Part shown: one piece after another, positions 35,080 to 42,955 of the stretch
Layout of the letters: every line of letters begins with the position of its first letter
Numbering within the stretch: the first letter of the stretch is position 1
Source of the DNA: Planctomycetota bacterium
GTDB lineage: Bacteria > Planctomycetota > MHYJ01 > WSZJ01 > JACPWG01
Direction of reading: 5' to 3'
NCBI GenBank assembly: GCA_016197205.1
Contig: JACPWG010000031.1
Span: 1 to 64,000, forward strand
Length of the DNA: 64,000 bases
The notes under the pieces: model-generated
The model's input: only the letters and a program-made list of their open reading frames with translations
Databases searched by the model: none
Told to the model about the DNA's origin: nothing
Made by a program: the position numbers and the translations under genes

Positions 35080-35269
35080 GGGCATGGTTCAAATCGGGCA
35101 GCGTGAGGGTAACACGCTTTCGTGTCCGGACGCAGGGGCGGGCCTTGTGCCCGCCCTGTTGGCGACACCGCGCAGTCCAACGGCTTGCGACCTGTCGTGG
35201 GCGCCCACAAGGGGCGCCCCTACGGCGGGTGGCCGGCGGCAGGCTGTAACCCATGTTTGAACCATGCCC
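35080..35269 (-). repeat. Family-2 element (MITE-like), copy 2, inverted
   Basis: 190-bp inverted copy of 13296-13487, bounded by GGGCATGGTTCAAA and TTTGAACCATGCCC. It holds the same paired blocks, GGGCGGGCCTTGTGCCCGCC and GTGGGCGCCCACAAGGGGCG. Homology runs a few bases past the inverted ends on both sides. No coding capacity is visible. Confidence 0.75.
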
Positions 35270-35341
35270 GGATTCGCGATGCTCCTCGAGTGGTGGTTCC
35301 GAATCCCGTGGCGCCCGCCCGCCGCCCCCAAGCCATTTGCC

Positions 35342-35370
35342 TTGACGCACCCGCGGCCCCCGCCTAGAAT
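35342..35370 (+). promoter_or_regulatory. Sigma70-like promoter of the TPR operon
   Basis: TTGACG (35342-35347), 17 bp, TAGAAT (35365-35370). It is the best promoter in the 450-bp gap before the TPR gene and implies a leader of about 350 nt. Confidence 0.65.
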
Positions 35371-35500
35371 CGGCCCTCCCGCCGCTTCGGTCCCGGGCGG
35401 AAATGACTTCACGTGCCCTGGAGTGGTTCAGCCCATCGGCGGATGAACAGCGTCGTGCCAATCCGAGTCGTGGCCGCCACTCGCGCGGGCGGGGGCGCCC

Positions 35501-35552
35501 GCGCCCCCAGGAGCCGTGAGTACGAGGCCTGCGCAGTTATGCTTGCGCGGGC
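35501..35552 (+). repeat. 52-bp dispersed repeat, copy 2
   Basis: Partner of 79-130, in the same orientation. It lies in the predicted leader of the TPR operon. The remaining bases of 35270-35724 show no gene. Confidence 0.6.
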
Positions 35553-35724
35553 CCTTCGGCCTCAAGGGAAGTCGCCGGAACTGCCGATAAAGCCTCGGGG
35601 GACTCCCACTCGCCGCGCTGTTTCTGGCGGCGAGCCGCGGCGCCCCCCGCGGGCCGACCCGCGACGGATTCTCGGCCGCCGCCGGGCATGGTTGCCGCGC
35701 CTTCCCTCTAGGAGGTGGACCCTC

Positions 35725-37968
35725 ATGCGTCGCCTGGCCCGGCTCGCAAGCTTTGCGCTCGTCGCACTCCTCCCGGCCGCCGCGGCCGCGGAGACCGTCA
35801 CGATCGTCCGCAGGGACGGCCAGGAGATCACCGGAGAGCTCCTCGAATACACCCAGGCGCGGACCTACAGGGTCCGCTCCGGCGAGGCCATCTGGGAAAT
35901 CCCCGAGGCCAGCATCCAGACGGTCCTCTCCCGCACGGAGGCCGCGACCCCCATGCCGCCGCCCGGCGGCGGTCCCGCGCCCTCGCCCGAGCGCCGCCCC
36001 GGTACCCCTCGCACCGAGGTCCCTTGGGACCTCGACTTCCACCTCTACGTCCAGACCGAGGTCCTCCAGGCGCGACGCGTTTTCGAAGAAGGGCTCTCCT
36101 ACGAGAAGGCCCGCGACTTCGTCAAGGCCCGCGAGGCCTTCCGCCGGGCACGCGAGAGCGATCCGTGGTTCCTCGCCGCCCGCCTCGCCTACGCGAATGC
36201 CTCCATCCGCCTCGGCGACTGGGCCGCCGCCACGGGCGAGCTCGAGTCCGTGCTCCAGCTCGACCCGAAAAACGAGCTGGCCCATCACCTCAACGTCCTC
36301 CTCTACGAGCGCAAGGGGGACCCGGAGAGCGCCAACGCCGCCTACCGGCGCATGCTGGTCGCCCGCTATCCCACGCCCGAGGCCAACTATCGACTCACCC
36401 ACCTCTACCTGCGCGACGGCGACTTCGAACGGGCGCAGACCTACTGGAAACGCTACGTCGACCTCGACCCGCGCCGCGGCGGCGAATTCGACGAAGAGGC
36501 CGTCGCCCAGCGCAAGGCCGAGGCCGAGCGCGACGCGGGGAACTTCGACGCGGCCCGCACGCTCCTCTACCAAGCGATGCGGCGAAACCCCCTGCTGCGC
36601 AAAGAGGTCCTGGCCGCCGTCATCCGCGTGCACGACGCGCAGGCCCAGGCCTTCGCCGCGCGCGGCGATTTCACCGGCGCCCTCGACGTCATCCGCCGGC
36701 TCGCCGAGCTGGACCCCGGCACCGCCGACGATCGGCACGACACGCTCGTCCGCCTCCACGGGCAGTTCCTCGGGCATGCAGCCGTACATGGCCCGCTGGT
36801 GGCCATGGAAGAGGCCCTCGGCCGCGCGCAGCGGGAGATGTCGTGGGACGAATTCGTCGGCATTCTGACGCGCACGCTCGACCGCATCGTGGAGGCCGCG
36901 ACCGAAGACCCGGCCCGGCCCGCCCTCGGTCCGGCGCTTCGTCTCCTCGCCGAAACCCTGCTCCGCGAGGAGATGGCCCGCGACCGCGAGTACGACATCC
37001 GGCACAAGCTCGCCACCGTGTACGCGAGTCTCGGCGACGCGAACTACCGCGCGAAGCAGTTCGAGCTCGCCGTCGAGAACATCAAGCGGGCGGGCGAGGT
37101 CCTGCCGGCCGAAGAGGAGAAGTACCTGCCGCGCATCGTGGAGTACTCGGTGGCCCACGCGCGCGCTCGCGCCGCGCGACGCGACTACCCCGGCGCGATG
37201 GCGATCCTCGCCGAGGTCGGCCGCATCGCCCCGGACAATTCCACCGTGCGGCAGGGACTCGACGACGTGGAGTTCATCCTGCTCAAGGTCGGGCTGGACG
37301 CGGAGGCAGACCCGCACAAGAAGGACGAGATGCTCACGAACTTCCTGGCCCGCGGCCGGCCCGAGGAGCACGTGCTCTTCGCGAAGGCCGCCGTCGCGGA
37401 CGTCGCGGCGGAGCTGGAGCGCGCGATGATCGTGGAAATGCGGCAGATGCGCCGGTACTATCCGCTGGGCGTGGGGAACGAATGGGTGTACGCGCAGGGG
37501 GCGGCCGAGGTGCGGCACCGCGTGTGCACCCGGACCTATGCCAACCAGCAGGAGACGTTCGAGGTCGTGGAGGAAAAACTGGTCGCCGGCGCGACCCGCT
37601 GCCGCAAGCTGCGGGTCGTGGCGGACGCCAAGGGGGTCACCGCCGGCGACGAGCCGCGCAGCGTGCCGCTCTTCCGGTTCCCGATCGTCGTCGGTGCCTC
37701 CTGGGAGTCGCACGAGGGGAGCTTCGTCCACCGGTTCACCTACGTCTCCACCGGCGAGACGGTGGTGACGCGGTCCGGCCGCTACTCGAACTGTCTCAAG
37801 GTCGAGGAGAAGGTGATCCTTGACGGCAAGGGCCCGGGCGGCGACGCCACCTCGACTTCGTACCACTACTATGCCCCGGGCGTGGGCCTCGTGCGGCGGG
37901 AGGCCGTCGGCGACGAGAAACACGAGCTGGAGCTGGATCTTCTCACTTTCCGGATCTCGAAGGAATAG
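35725..37968 (+). CDS. Secreted TPR protein
   Basis: 747-aa exported TPR protein. GGAGGTGG (35711-35718) fixes the ATG at 35725, giving a clean signal peptide (MRRLARLASFALVALLPAAAAA). A small beta-rich domain (about 23-75, VTIVRRDGQEITGELLEY) resembles the short SH3-like region common in planctomycete secreted proteins; a Pro-rich linker follows. TPR-type helices occupy about 110-580 (for example AREAFRRARESDPWFLAARL, GELESVLQLDPKNELAHH). The C-terminal domain (about 575-747, starting YYPLGVGNEWVYAQG) is beta-rich. It is first in a tight operon with a lipoprotein (2-bp gap) and a DUF192 lipoprotein, suggesting a joint envelope function. Confidence 0.85.
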   Translation: MRRLARLASFALVALLPAAAAAETVTIVRRDGQEITGELLEYTQARTYRVRSGEAIWEIPEASIQTVLSRTEAATPMPPPGGGPAPSPERRPGTPRTEVPWDLDFHLYVQTEVLQARRVFEEGLSYEKARDFVKAREAFRRARESDPWFLAARLAYANASIRLGDWAAATGELESVLQLDPKNELAHHLNVLLYERKGDPESANAAYRRMLVARYPTPEANYRLTHLYLRDGDFERAQTYWKRYVDLDPRRGGEFDEEAVAQRKAEAERDAGNFDAARTLLYQAMRRNPLLRKEVLAAVIRVHDAQAQAFAARGDFTGALDVIRRLAELDPGTADDRHDTLVRLHGQFLGHAAVHGPLVAMEEALGRAQREMSWDEFVGILTRTLDRIVEAATEDPARPALGPALRLLAETLLREEMARDREYDIRHKLATVYASLGDANYRAKQFELAVENIKRAGEVLPAEEEKYLPRIVEYSVAHARARAARRDYPGAMAILAEVGRIAPDNSTVRQGLDDVEFILLKVGLDAEADPHKKDEMLTNFLARGRPEEHVLFAKAAVADVAAELERAMIVEMRQMRRYYPLGVGNEWVYAQGAAEVRHRVCTRTYANQQETFEVVEEKLVAGATRCRKLRVVADAKGVTAGDEPRSVPLFRFPIVVGASWESHEGSFVHRFTYVSTGETVVTRSGRYSNCLKVEEKVILDGKGPGGDATSTSYHYYAPGVGLVRREAVGDEKHELELDLLTFRISKE

Positions 37969-37970
37969 GC

Positions 37971-38555
37971 ATGACGACGCAGACGAAAACGAACCGTTCG
38001 CGCGGGCGGGCGCTCGCCCTGGGCTCGGCGCTCCTCCTCGGCGCCCTCTCCCTCGTCGGCTGCTCCTCGGCGGCGGAGCACTACCAGTGGTCCCCGCCGT
38101 TGGGGATGCCGAAGGAGACGATCGTGCACATGACGAAGGACGTCCTCAAGGAGAAGAAGCTGGTGCAGGAAAACGTGGAGGAGGGGACGCTGGAGTACGA
38201 CTGGGAAGAGATCCTCCTGCCGTTCTCGTTCGAGGGGCGGAGGAAGAAAACGTTCATCAAAGTGGAGAACAAGGCGAAGGGGAAACCGGTCTTCTCGCTC
38301 GGCGTGCTGGTCAAGCAGGAGGTCTGCGAGGACGTGGTGGAGGACGAGAAGGGGGAGGACGTGTTCAAGTGGAAGGACGGGGGGTACGCCGACGGGGACG
38401 CCAGCCTCCTGCTTTTCCGGATCGTGAGAAAGGTGGGTCCGCCGGAGGAGTCGGCGTCGTCGGAGTGGTTGCGGCGGCAGCAGGAGCGCGAGGAGCTGCT
38501 GCGCCAGGTGGACCGCTACACCGACGAGCACCCCATCGAGCGGAGGAAGCAGTGA
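37971..38555 (+). CDS. Lipoprotein of unknown function
   Basis: 194-aa lipoprotein. The signal sequence ends in a good lipobox (SLVGC, Cys about 31) after a basic start (TKTNRSRGRAL). The mature part is highly charged, Lys/Glu-rich, with two beta-type stretches (LEYDWEEILLPFSFEG, KPVFSLGVLVKQEV) and a helical Arg/Glu tail (LRRQQEREELLRQV). It is the middle gene of a three-gene operon: it starts 2 bp after the TPR stop and its stop overlaps the DUF192 start. I do not recognise the family. Confidence 0.8.
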   Translation: MTTQTKTNRSRGRALALGSALLLGALSLVGCSSAAEHYQWSPPLGMPKETIVHMTKDVLKEKKLVQENVEEGTLEYDWEEILLPFSFEGRRKKTFIKVENKAKGKPVFSLGVLVKQEVCEDVVEDEKGEDVFKWKDGGYADGDASLLLFRIVRKVGPPEESASSEWLRRQQEREELLRQVDRYTDEHPIERRKQ

Positions 38556-39067
38556 GCGGGCGCCCGGGTCCGAGCCGGGAGGCCGGGGCCCCGCCGGTCC
38601 GGAGTCGTCTTCATGTTGCGCTGCGGGCCGTCGTCTTCGCGGCGGGGCTGGCGTCGCTTGGAGGCTGCAACGGGGAGAGTCGCCCGGAGCTGCCGGTGCT
38701 CGTGGTCGGCGGCCACCAGGTGCGGACGGAGGTCGTCGCCACGTCGAGCGGTCGCGCGCGCGGCCTCATGTACCGGCGGGAGCTGGCCGAGGACCACGGC
38801 ATGCTCTTCGTCTATCGGCACGCGAAGCGGCTTTCCTTCTACATGCGAAACACCCTCATCCCGCTTTCCATCGCCTACCTGCGGGAGGACGGGACCATCA
38901 ACGACCTCCACGACATGAAACGGCTGGACGAGACGCCGATCCCGTCCGAGGGGGAGGTGAAGTACGCCCTCGAGATGAACCAGGGCTGGTTCGAGCGGCA
39001 CGGCGTGAAGCCGGGGGACCCCGTCGCGATCCCCGAGTCGATCCGGTCGCTCTCGGCCGACCCTTAG
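38552..39067 (+). CDS. DUF192 family lipoprotein
   Basis: 171-aa protein of the DUF192 family, small beta-barrel proteins of unknown function that are usually exported. Family features are the opening VEVAxTxxxRARGLMYR-like segment (here EVVATSSGRARGLMYR), HGMLFVY, FYMRNTLIPLSIAYL and the Lys-Tyr-Ala-Leu-Glu near the end. The GTG start is set by the 4-bp GTGA overlap with the lipoprotein stop. The signal sequence ends in SLGGC, a lipobox. Its TAG stop lies inside CTTAG, the left flank of palindromic copy D, so the element begins right after the last codon. Confidence 0.88.
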   Translation: MSGRPGPSREAGAPPVRSRLHVALRAVVFAAGLASLGGCNGESRPELPVLVVGGHQVRTEVVATSSGRARGLMYRRELAEDHGMLFVYRHAKRLSFYMRNTLIPLSIAYLREDGTINDLHDMKRLDETPIPSEGEVKYALEMNQGWFERHGVKPGDPVAIPESIRSLSADP

Positions 39068-39229
39068 TACCGCCCCACGAAATTGGGTGACCAATTTGCT
39101 CGGCGATTTCGGCCGCCTGCTTCGTTGCGCTCGCTCACCGTAGTTCTCCGTTACTACGCCTCGCTCGCCCGCCTCGCGGGCGGCCAAACTTCCCTTCGCC
39201 TATTGACCACCGACTTCCGCGGAGCGGTA
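39068..39229 (-). repeat. Family-1 palindromic element, copy D, 162 bp
   Basis: Short form in the opposite orientation to copies A-C. The left flank CTTAG (39063-39067) contains the TAG of the DUF192 gene; the right flank is TCGAG, so any target duplication has decayed. Only 19 bp separate it from the next start codon. Confidence 0.82.
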
Positions 39230-39248
39230 TCGAGCGAGGAACCACCCG

Positions 39249-39680
39249 ATGAACCGCTCGAGCGGAGTTGTCCTTGCGATCGGGGGAAGCGCGGCCTTCC
39301 TGCTCAGCCTCGCGTACCTCTCGCTCCTTGAGCAGCACGGTTCCGTCGGCCCGGTGCTCGAGAACGTGCGGCGGTTGCGGCTCCTTTTCCGAAACCCCAC
39401 GATCCTGCTGCGGCGCATGCCCGGCGCGGGCGTGGACGGCGAGACCCTTGCCGTCACGTATCAGCGCGAAGGGCTCCCCGCGGAGCCGGCGCCTCCGGAC
39501 GCGGACGAGCGCGAGATCGCGCGGTATCTTTTCCAGAACTACGTCCCGCCGGACGGAGGGCGTCTGTCTCGCGTCCAGGTGACGTGCAAGCAGGTCGCGG
39601 GCGGGGCGTGTTCGAGGACTGAGGCGTTCCACACCGCCGAGTTCACGCGCGCCGAGTTCGAGCCGCCGAAGCGGAAATGA
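39249..39680 (+). CDS. Small membrane-anchored protein
   Basis: 143-aa hypothetical protein. One N-terminal hydrophobic segment (VVLAIGGSAAFLLSLAYLSL) would anchor it with the remaining 115 residues outside the cytoplasm. No known domain is recognised; two Cys near the C-terminus (VTCKQVAGGACSR) could form a disulfide. GAGGAA precedes the ATG. Palindromic copy D ends 19 bp upstream, so the hairpin would lie at its mRNA 5' end if transcribed from the upstream operon. Confidence 0.6.
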   Translation: MNRSSGVVLAIGGSAAFLLSLAYLSLLEQHGSVGPVLENVRRLRLLFRNPTILLRRMPGAGVDGETLAVTYQREGLPAEPAPPDADEREIARYLFQNYVPPDGGRLSRVQVTCKQVAGGACSRTEAFHTAEFTRAEFEPPKRK

Positions 39681-39800
39681 GTTTTTGGGGACGTCTCGGC
39701 GCTGTTTGCTCCCGGAGTCCGTGCGCGCCAACCCTGGTGGGCGAGCCACCGAGCACGCCGAAGCCCCAGGGCAGCCTATGGCCGCAACCAAACTACCACG

Positions 39801-39869
39801 AACCACAGATTTCACAGATTACACAGATTGCGACGATTCTAATCTGTGAAATCTGTACAATCTGTGGTT
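39801..39869. repeat. CACAGATT-type hairpin repeat, copy 1
   Basis: The left arm has three 9-bp spaced CACAGATT units (AACCACAGATTTCACAGATT) and the right arm the complementary ATCTGTGGTT end, forming a long hairpin. Longer relatives lie at 45130-45305 and 50211-50385. Confidence 0.75.
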
Positions 39870-40195
39870 CCGTCGACCCCGGAATGGTCGAGAAAGCTTG
39901 CCAAAGAAACAAGCTTTTGGGCTGTTGTGTCACAGGGCAACCCCTGGTCGCAAAAAAAGGACGGGCCACCGAAAACGCCGAAGACACCGAAGGACGAAAT
40001 TCTTGCGGATCGATCGGCGCCGCCGATCCGAACCGTGACCGTGAGGGCACGGTCTCGGCGCGTCCTTCCGTTCCCTCGGGTTTGGTCTCGCAACCGATGG
40101 CCAACTGGGGAAACACTGTTGCCGAAAAAGCGGCCTTGTGCGCGCTTGGGCAAGAGAACGGCTGTTGGGGACTTCGGCGTCTCCAGCGCCCGCAG
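39870..40195. other. Intergenic with one short 9-bp repeat run
   Basis: GCCACCGAAAACGCCGAAGA at about 39965 is an isolated piece of the 9-bp repeat seen at 6290-6625 and inside the 183-bp repeats. I see no gene or RNA in this segment or in 39681-39800. Confidence 0.45.
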
Positions 40196-40391
40196 TACCG
40201 CCCCACAGAATTGGGTGACGTATTTCCTCGGCGATTTCGGCCGCCTGCTTCCCCCCTTCGCGCTGCGGCGCTTCGGGGCGCAAGCGTCGCACTCGCTCGA
40301 GGTAGTTCTCCGTTACCACGCCTCGCTCGGGCGCCTCGCGGGCGGCCGAACTTGCCTTCGGCCATGGGTCACCGACTTCCGTGGAGCGGTA
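40196..40391 (-). repeat. Family-1 palindromic element, copy E, 196 bp
   Basis: Long form in inverse orientation, carrying the same roughly 34-bp internal hairpin as copy B. Flanks are CGCAG (40191-40195) and CTCAG (40392-40396), four of five bases identical. Confidence 0.82.
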
Positions 40392-40485
40392 CTCAGGGCA
40401 CCCTGTCTTGGTTTTTTGGATTGGGCAACCGTGCCGATTTTTGGGGCTGGCTTCGCGGCCCAGGTCGGCCATGGAGGAGCGATCC

Positions 40486-41385
40486 TTGACCCAACTGGTC
40501 GAGTGCGTGCCGAATTTCAGCGAAGGGCGGCGAACGGACGTCGTGTCCCAAATCGTCGCGGCTATCGGCTCCGTCCCGGCGGTGAAGATCCTGGACGAGC
40601 AGATGGACATGGACCACAACCGGGCGGTGATCACGTTCATCGGCCCCCCGGAGTCCGTGCGCGACGCGGCGTGGCGCGGGGCGGAGCAGGCGACGGCGCT
40701 GATCGACATGAATCGTCACACCGGGGCGCATCCGCGGATCGGCGCGACCGACGTCGTGCCCTTCGTGCCGTTGTCCGGGACGAGCATGGAGGAGTGCGTG
40801 GCCCTCGCGGCCGCGTTCGGCGAGGAGCTGGCGCGCAGGCTGGGCATCCCCGTGTACCTCTATGGCGAGGCTGCGCGCCGGGCCGAGCGAAAGGACCTGG
40901 GAACGGTGCGGCGCGGCGAGCTGGAGGCGCTGCGCGAGGAGCTGGGGCGGGTGCCGGAGCGTGCGCCGGACTTCGGCCCGGCGCGCCTCCACGACACCGC
41001 CGGCGCCACCGCGGTCGGCGCGCGCATGCCGCTCATCGCCTACAACGTGTACCTGGCGGAGCCGGACGCGCGCGTGTCGAAGAAGATCGCGAAGAAGATC
41101 CGCACGTCCTCCGGGGGCATGCCCTTCCTGATGGCGAAGGGCGTGGACATCCCGAGCCGGGGCCTTTCGCAGGTCACGATGAACCTCACGAACTTCCGGG
41201 TCACGTCGCTCGGGAAGGTCTTCGAAACGATCGTGGCGGAGGCGACGGCCGCGGGGGTGCAGGTGGTGGAGAGCGAGATCGTGGGGCTGGTCCCGCGCGA
41301 ATCGATGGAAGGGCTGTCACCGGAGCACCTGCTCCTGCCGGGCTGGAACGGGGACCGGATCATCGAGAACCGGCTGCAGGCGTGA
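40486..41385 (+). CDS. ftcD: Glutamate formimidoyltransferase
   Basis: Formimidoyltransferase (EC 2.1.2.5 type), transferring the formimino group from N-formimino-L-glutamate to tetrahydrofolate at the end of histidine degradation. Family hallmarks are LVECVPNFSEGR at the N-terminus, DMDHNRAVITF with the conserved His, HTGAHPRIGATDVVPFVP and YGEAA. The 299 aa cover the two transferase subdomains; the cyclodeaminase domain of the vertebrate fusion is absent. TTG at 40486 is preferred because GGAGG sits 8 bp before it and the product then starts MTQLVECVPNF like its relatives; ATG at 40471 is the alternative (304 aa). It is unlinked to hutH here. The symbol is by similarity. Confidence 0.92.
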   Translation: MTQLVECVPNFSEGRRTDVVSQIVAAIGSVPAVKILDEQMDMDHNRAVITFIGPPESVRDAAWRGAEQATALIDMNRHTGAHPRIGATDVVPFVPLSGTSMEECVALAAAFGEELARRLGIPVYLYGEAARRAERKDLGTVRRGELEALREELGRVPERAPDFGPARLHDTAGATAVGARMPLIAYNVYLAEPDARVSKKIAKKIRTSSGGMPFLMAKGVDIPSRGLSQVTMNLTNFRVTSLGKVFETIVAEATAAGVQVVESEIVGLVPRESMEGLSPEHLLLPGWNGDRIIENRLQA

Positions 41386-41597
41386 TCCCGGGCGGGCGGC
41401 GTGTGGGCGTGCGGGCGGGCGCAGAGGGGAGGTCGGTCGCATCGGCTTGGCCGAGTGCGGGGCGGGGCAGCCATCGCCCGAACCGATAGCTGGGGAAGGC
41501 GGCGCGTGCGTTAGGATAGCTCGTGCCGCGACCGCCCCCGGGCGAGACGTCCTCGTCCCGGGCGCGATCTCCTCTCCCTTCGCCAGGAGCCCCCCCG

Positions 41598-42662
41598 ATG
41601 CAAGGACTTCGCCGGTTGTGTACCCCGTCCGGAACCCTGCCCGGGCTCGGTCTCGCCCTTGTGGGGCTCGTCGCGGCCGGCGTTTTCCTTCTGGCGCTCC
41701 CGCCCGCCCGCGCGGAGCACGCGCTGAAGAGCCGCAGCTTCGCCTTGACCTATGCGACGACGATCCAGGCGCCCGCGCCGGACGCGGCCAAGCTGGAATT
41801 CTGGATCCCGCTGCCGCAGACCGGACCGGGGCAGACGATTTCCGACCTCCAGATCGAGTCCTCCTGCGCGACGACCACCGAGCGCGAGGCGGAGTACGGG
41901 AACCAGGTCCTGCACGGGCTCGTGGACGCGCCCAAGGGGCCGGTTACCGTCACGCTGAAGCTGAACGTGGCGCGGACGGAGTTGCTCGCGGACGTCGCGG
42001 CCATCGCCGCCGCGGCCGAGGCGAAGGAGGACCTGGGGCCGCTCGCCCGCTTCCTGCAGGCCGATCGCCTCGGGATCATCGACGACTCCCTCCGCTCGCG
42101 CGCCGGCGACGTGACGAAGGGACGCGCGAAGACGATCGAGAAGGCGCGCGCGATCTACGACCACGTGTTCGACACGATGTCGTACTCGAAGGAAGGGAAG
42201 GGCTGGGGACGTGGCGACGTGGTGTACGCGTGCACGGAGAAGAAGGGGAACTGCTCCGATTTCCACTCGCTCTTCATCTCGCTCGCTCGCGCCGCGGGCA
42301 TCCCTGCGCGGTTCGAGATGGGCTTCCCGCTGCCCGGTGACAAGACCGAGGGGACGATCGGCGGGTACCACTGCTGGGCCCAGTTCTACGTCGCGGGCGC
42401 GGGCTGGGTCCCGGTCGACTGCTCCGAGGCCCGGAAGCATCCCGAGCTGAAGGAATACTACTTCGGCTGTCTCTGCCAGAACCGCGTGCAGTTCAGCACC
42501 GGGCGCGACCTCCGGCTGGCACCTCCGCAAAGGGGGGAGCCGGTGAACTTCCTGATCTATCCGTACGTCGAGGCCGACGGCAAGCCGTACGACGGCTTCG
42601 AAAAGACCTTCTCGTTCCGGGACCTCGCCGCGGCGCCGGCCGCCCCGGCTCCGGTCAAGTAG
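41598..42662 (+). CDS. Secreted transglutaminase-like cysteine protease homologue
   Basis: 354-aa exported protein with a transglutaminase-core domain (PF01841-like). AGGAG precedes the ATG at 41598, which begins a signal peptide (LGLALVGLVAAGVFLLALPPARA). A beta-rich domain (about 40-140, LEFWIPLPQTGPGQTISDLQ) is followed by the core: Cys in GNCSDFHSLFISLARAAGIP (about 220), His in GGYHCWAQFY (about 258), Asp in WVPVDCSEA. With the triad present it could hydrolyse or cross-link peptides outside the cytoplasm. A strong terminator follows 41 bp after the stop, so it is last in its transcript. Confidence 0.88.
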   Translation: MQGLRRLCTPSGTLPGLGLALVGLVAAGVFLLALPPARAEHALKSRSFALTYATTIQAPAPDAAKLEFWIPLPQTGPGQTISDLQIESSCATTTEREAEYGNQVLHGLVDAPKGPVTVTLKLNVARTELLADVAAIAAAAEAKEDLGPLARFLQADRLGIIDDSLRSRAGDVTKGRAKTIEKARAIYDHVFDTMSYSKEGKGWGRGDVVYACTEKKGNCSDFHSLFISLARAAGIPARFEMGFPLPGDKTEGTIGGYHCWAQFYVAGAGWVPVDCSEARKHPELKEYYFGCLCQNRVQFSTGRDLRLAPPQRGEPVNFLIYPYVEADGKPYDGFEKTFSFRDLAAAPAAPAPVK

Positions 42663-42702
42663 CCCCGGAGCGGGCGGGCTCCGACGACTCTCCGGCACCC
42701 GC

Positions 42703-42744
42703 GCGCGGGCCGGTGGCGCCCGCCGCCGGCCCGCGCTTTTTTTT
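42703..42744 (+). terminator. Rho-independent terminator
   Basis: An 11-bp perfect GC stem (GCGCGGGCCGG at 42703-42713 paired with CCGGCCCGCGC at 42726-42736), a 12-nt loop and eight T residues (42737-42744). It is the clearest intrinsic terminator in the window. Confidence 0.9.
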
Positions 42745-42850
42745 CCTTGGAGCCAACGCCGTCGAGTCCCGGCGCCCGTCCTGGCGTCTCACGCGGGCCC
42801 CTTCGTAGTTCCGCCTTCTGGCGGACCGTGTGACCGCGAATGTTTCGTCA

Positions 42851-42879
42851 TTGACACGCCCCACGCGCGGCGGTAGGTT
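42851..42879 (+). promoter_or_regulatory. Sigma70-like promoter
   Basis: TTGACA (42851-42856), 17 bp, TAGGTT (42874-42879), about 77 bp upstream of the small protein gene at 42956. Confidence 0.65.
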
Positions 42880-42955
42880 GTGCGCGCGTGGAGGCTGGGC
42901 GCACCGGTTGCCGGCGTTCCCGTGAGCGAAAGGCGATCCCCGTCGAGGAGGCCCC

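Noticed and set aside
35428..37923. 831-aa minus-strand frame opposite the TPR gene
   Set aside because: It mirrors the real gene's third-position GC; there is no ribosome site or domain, and the plus strand has signal peptide and TPR motifs.
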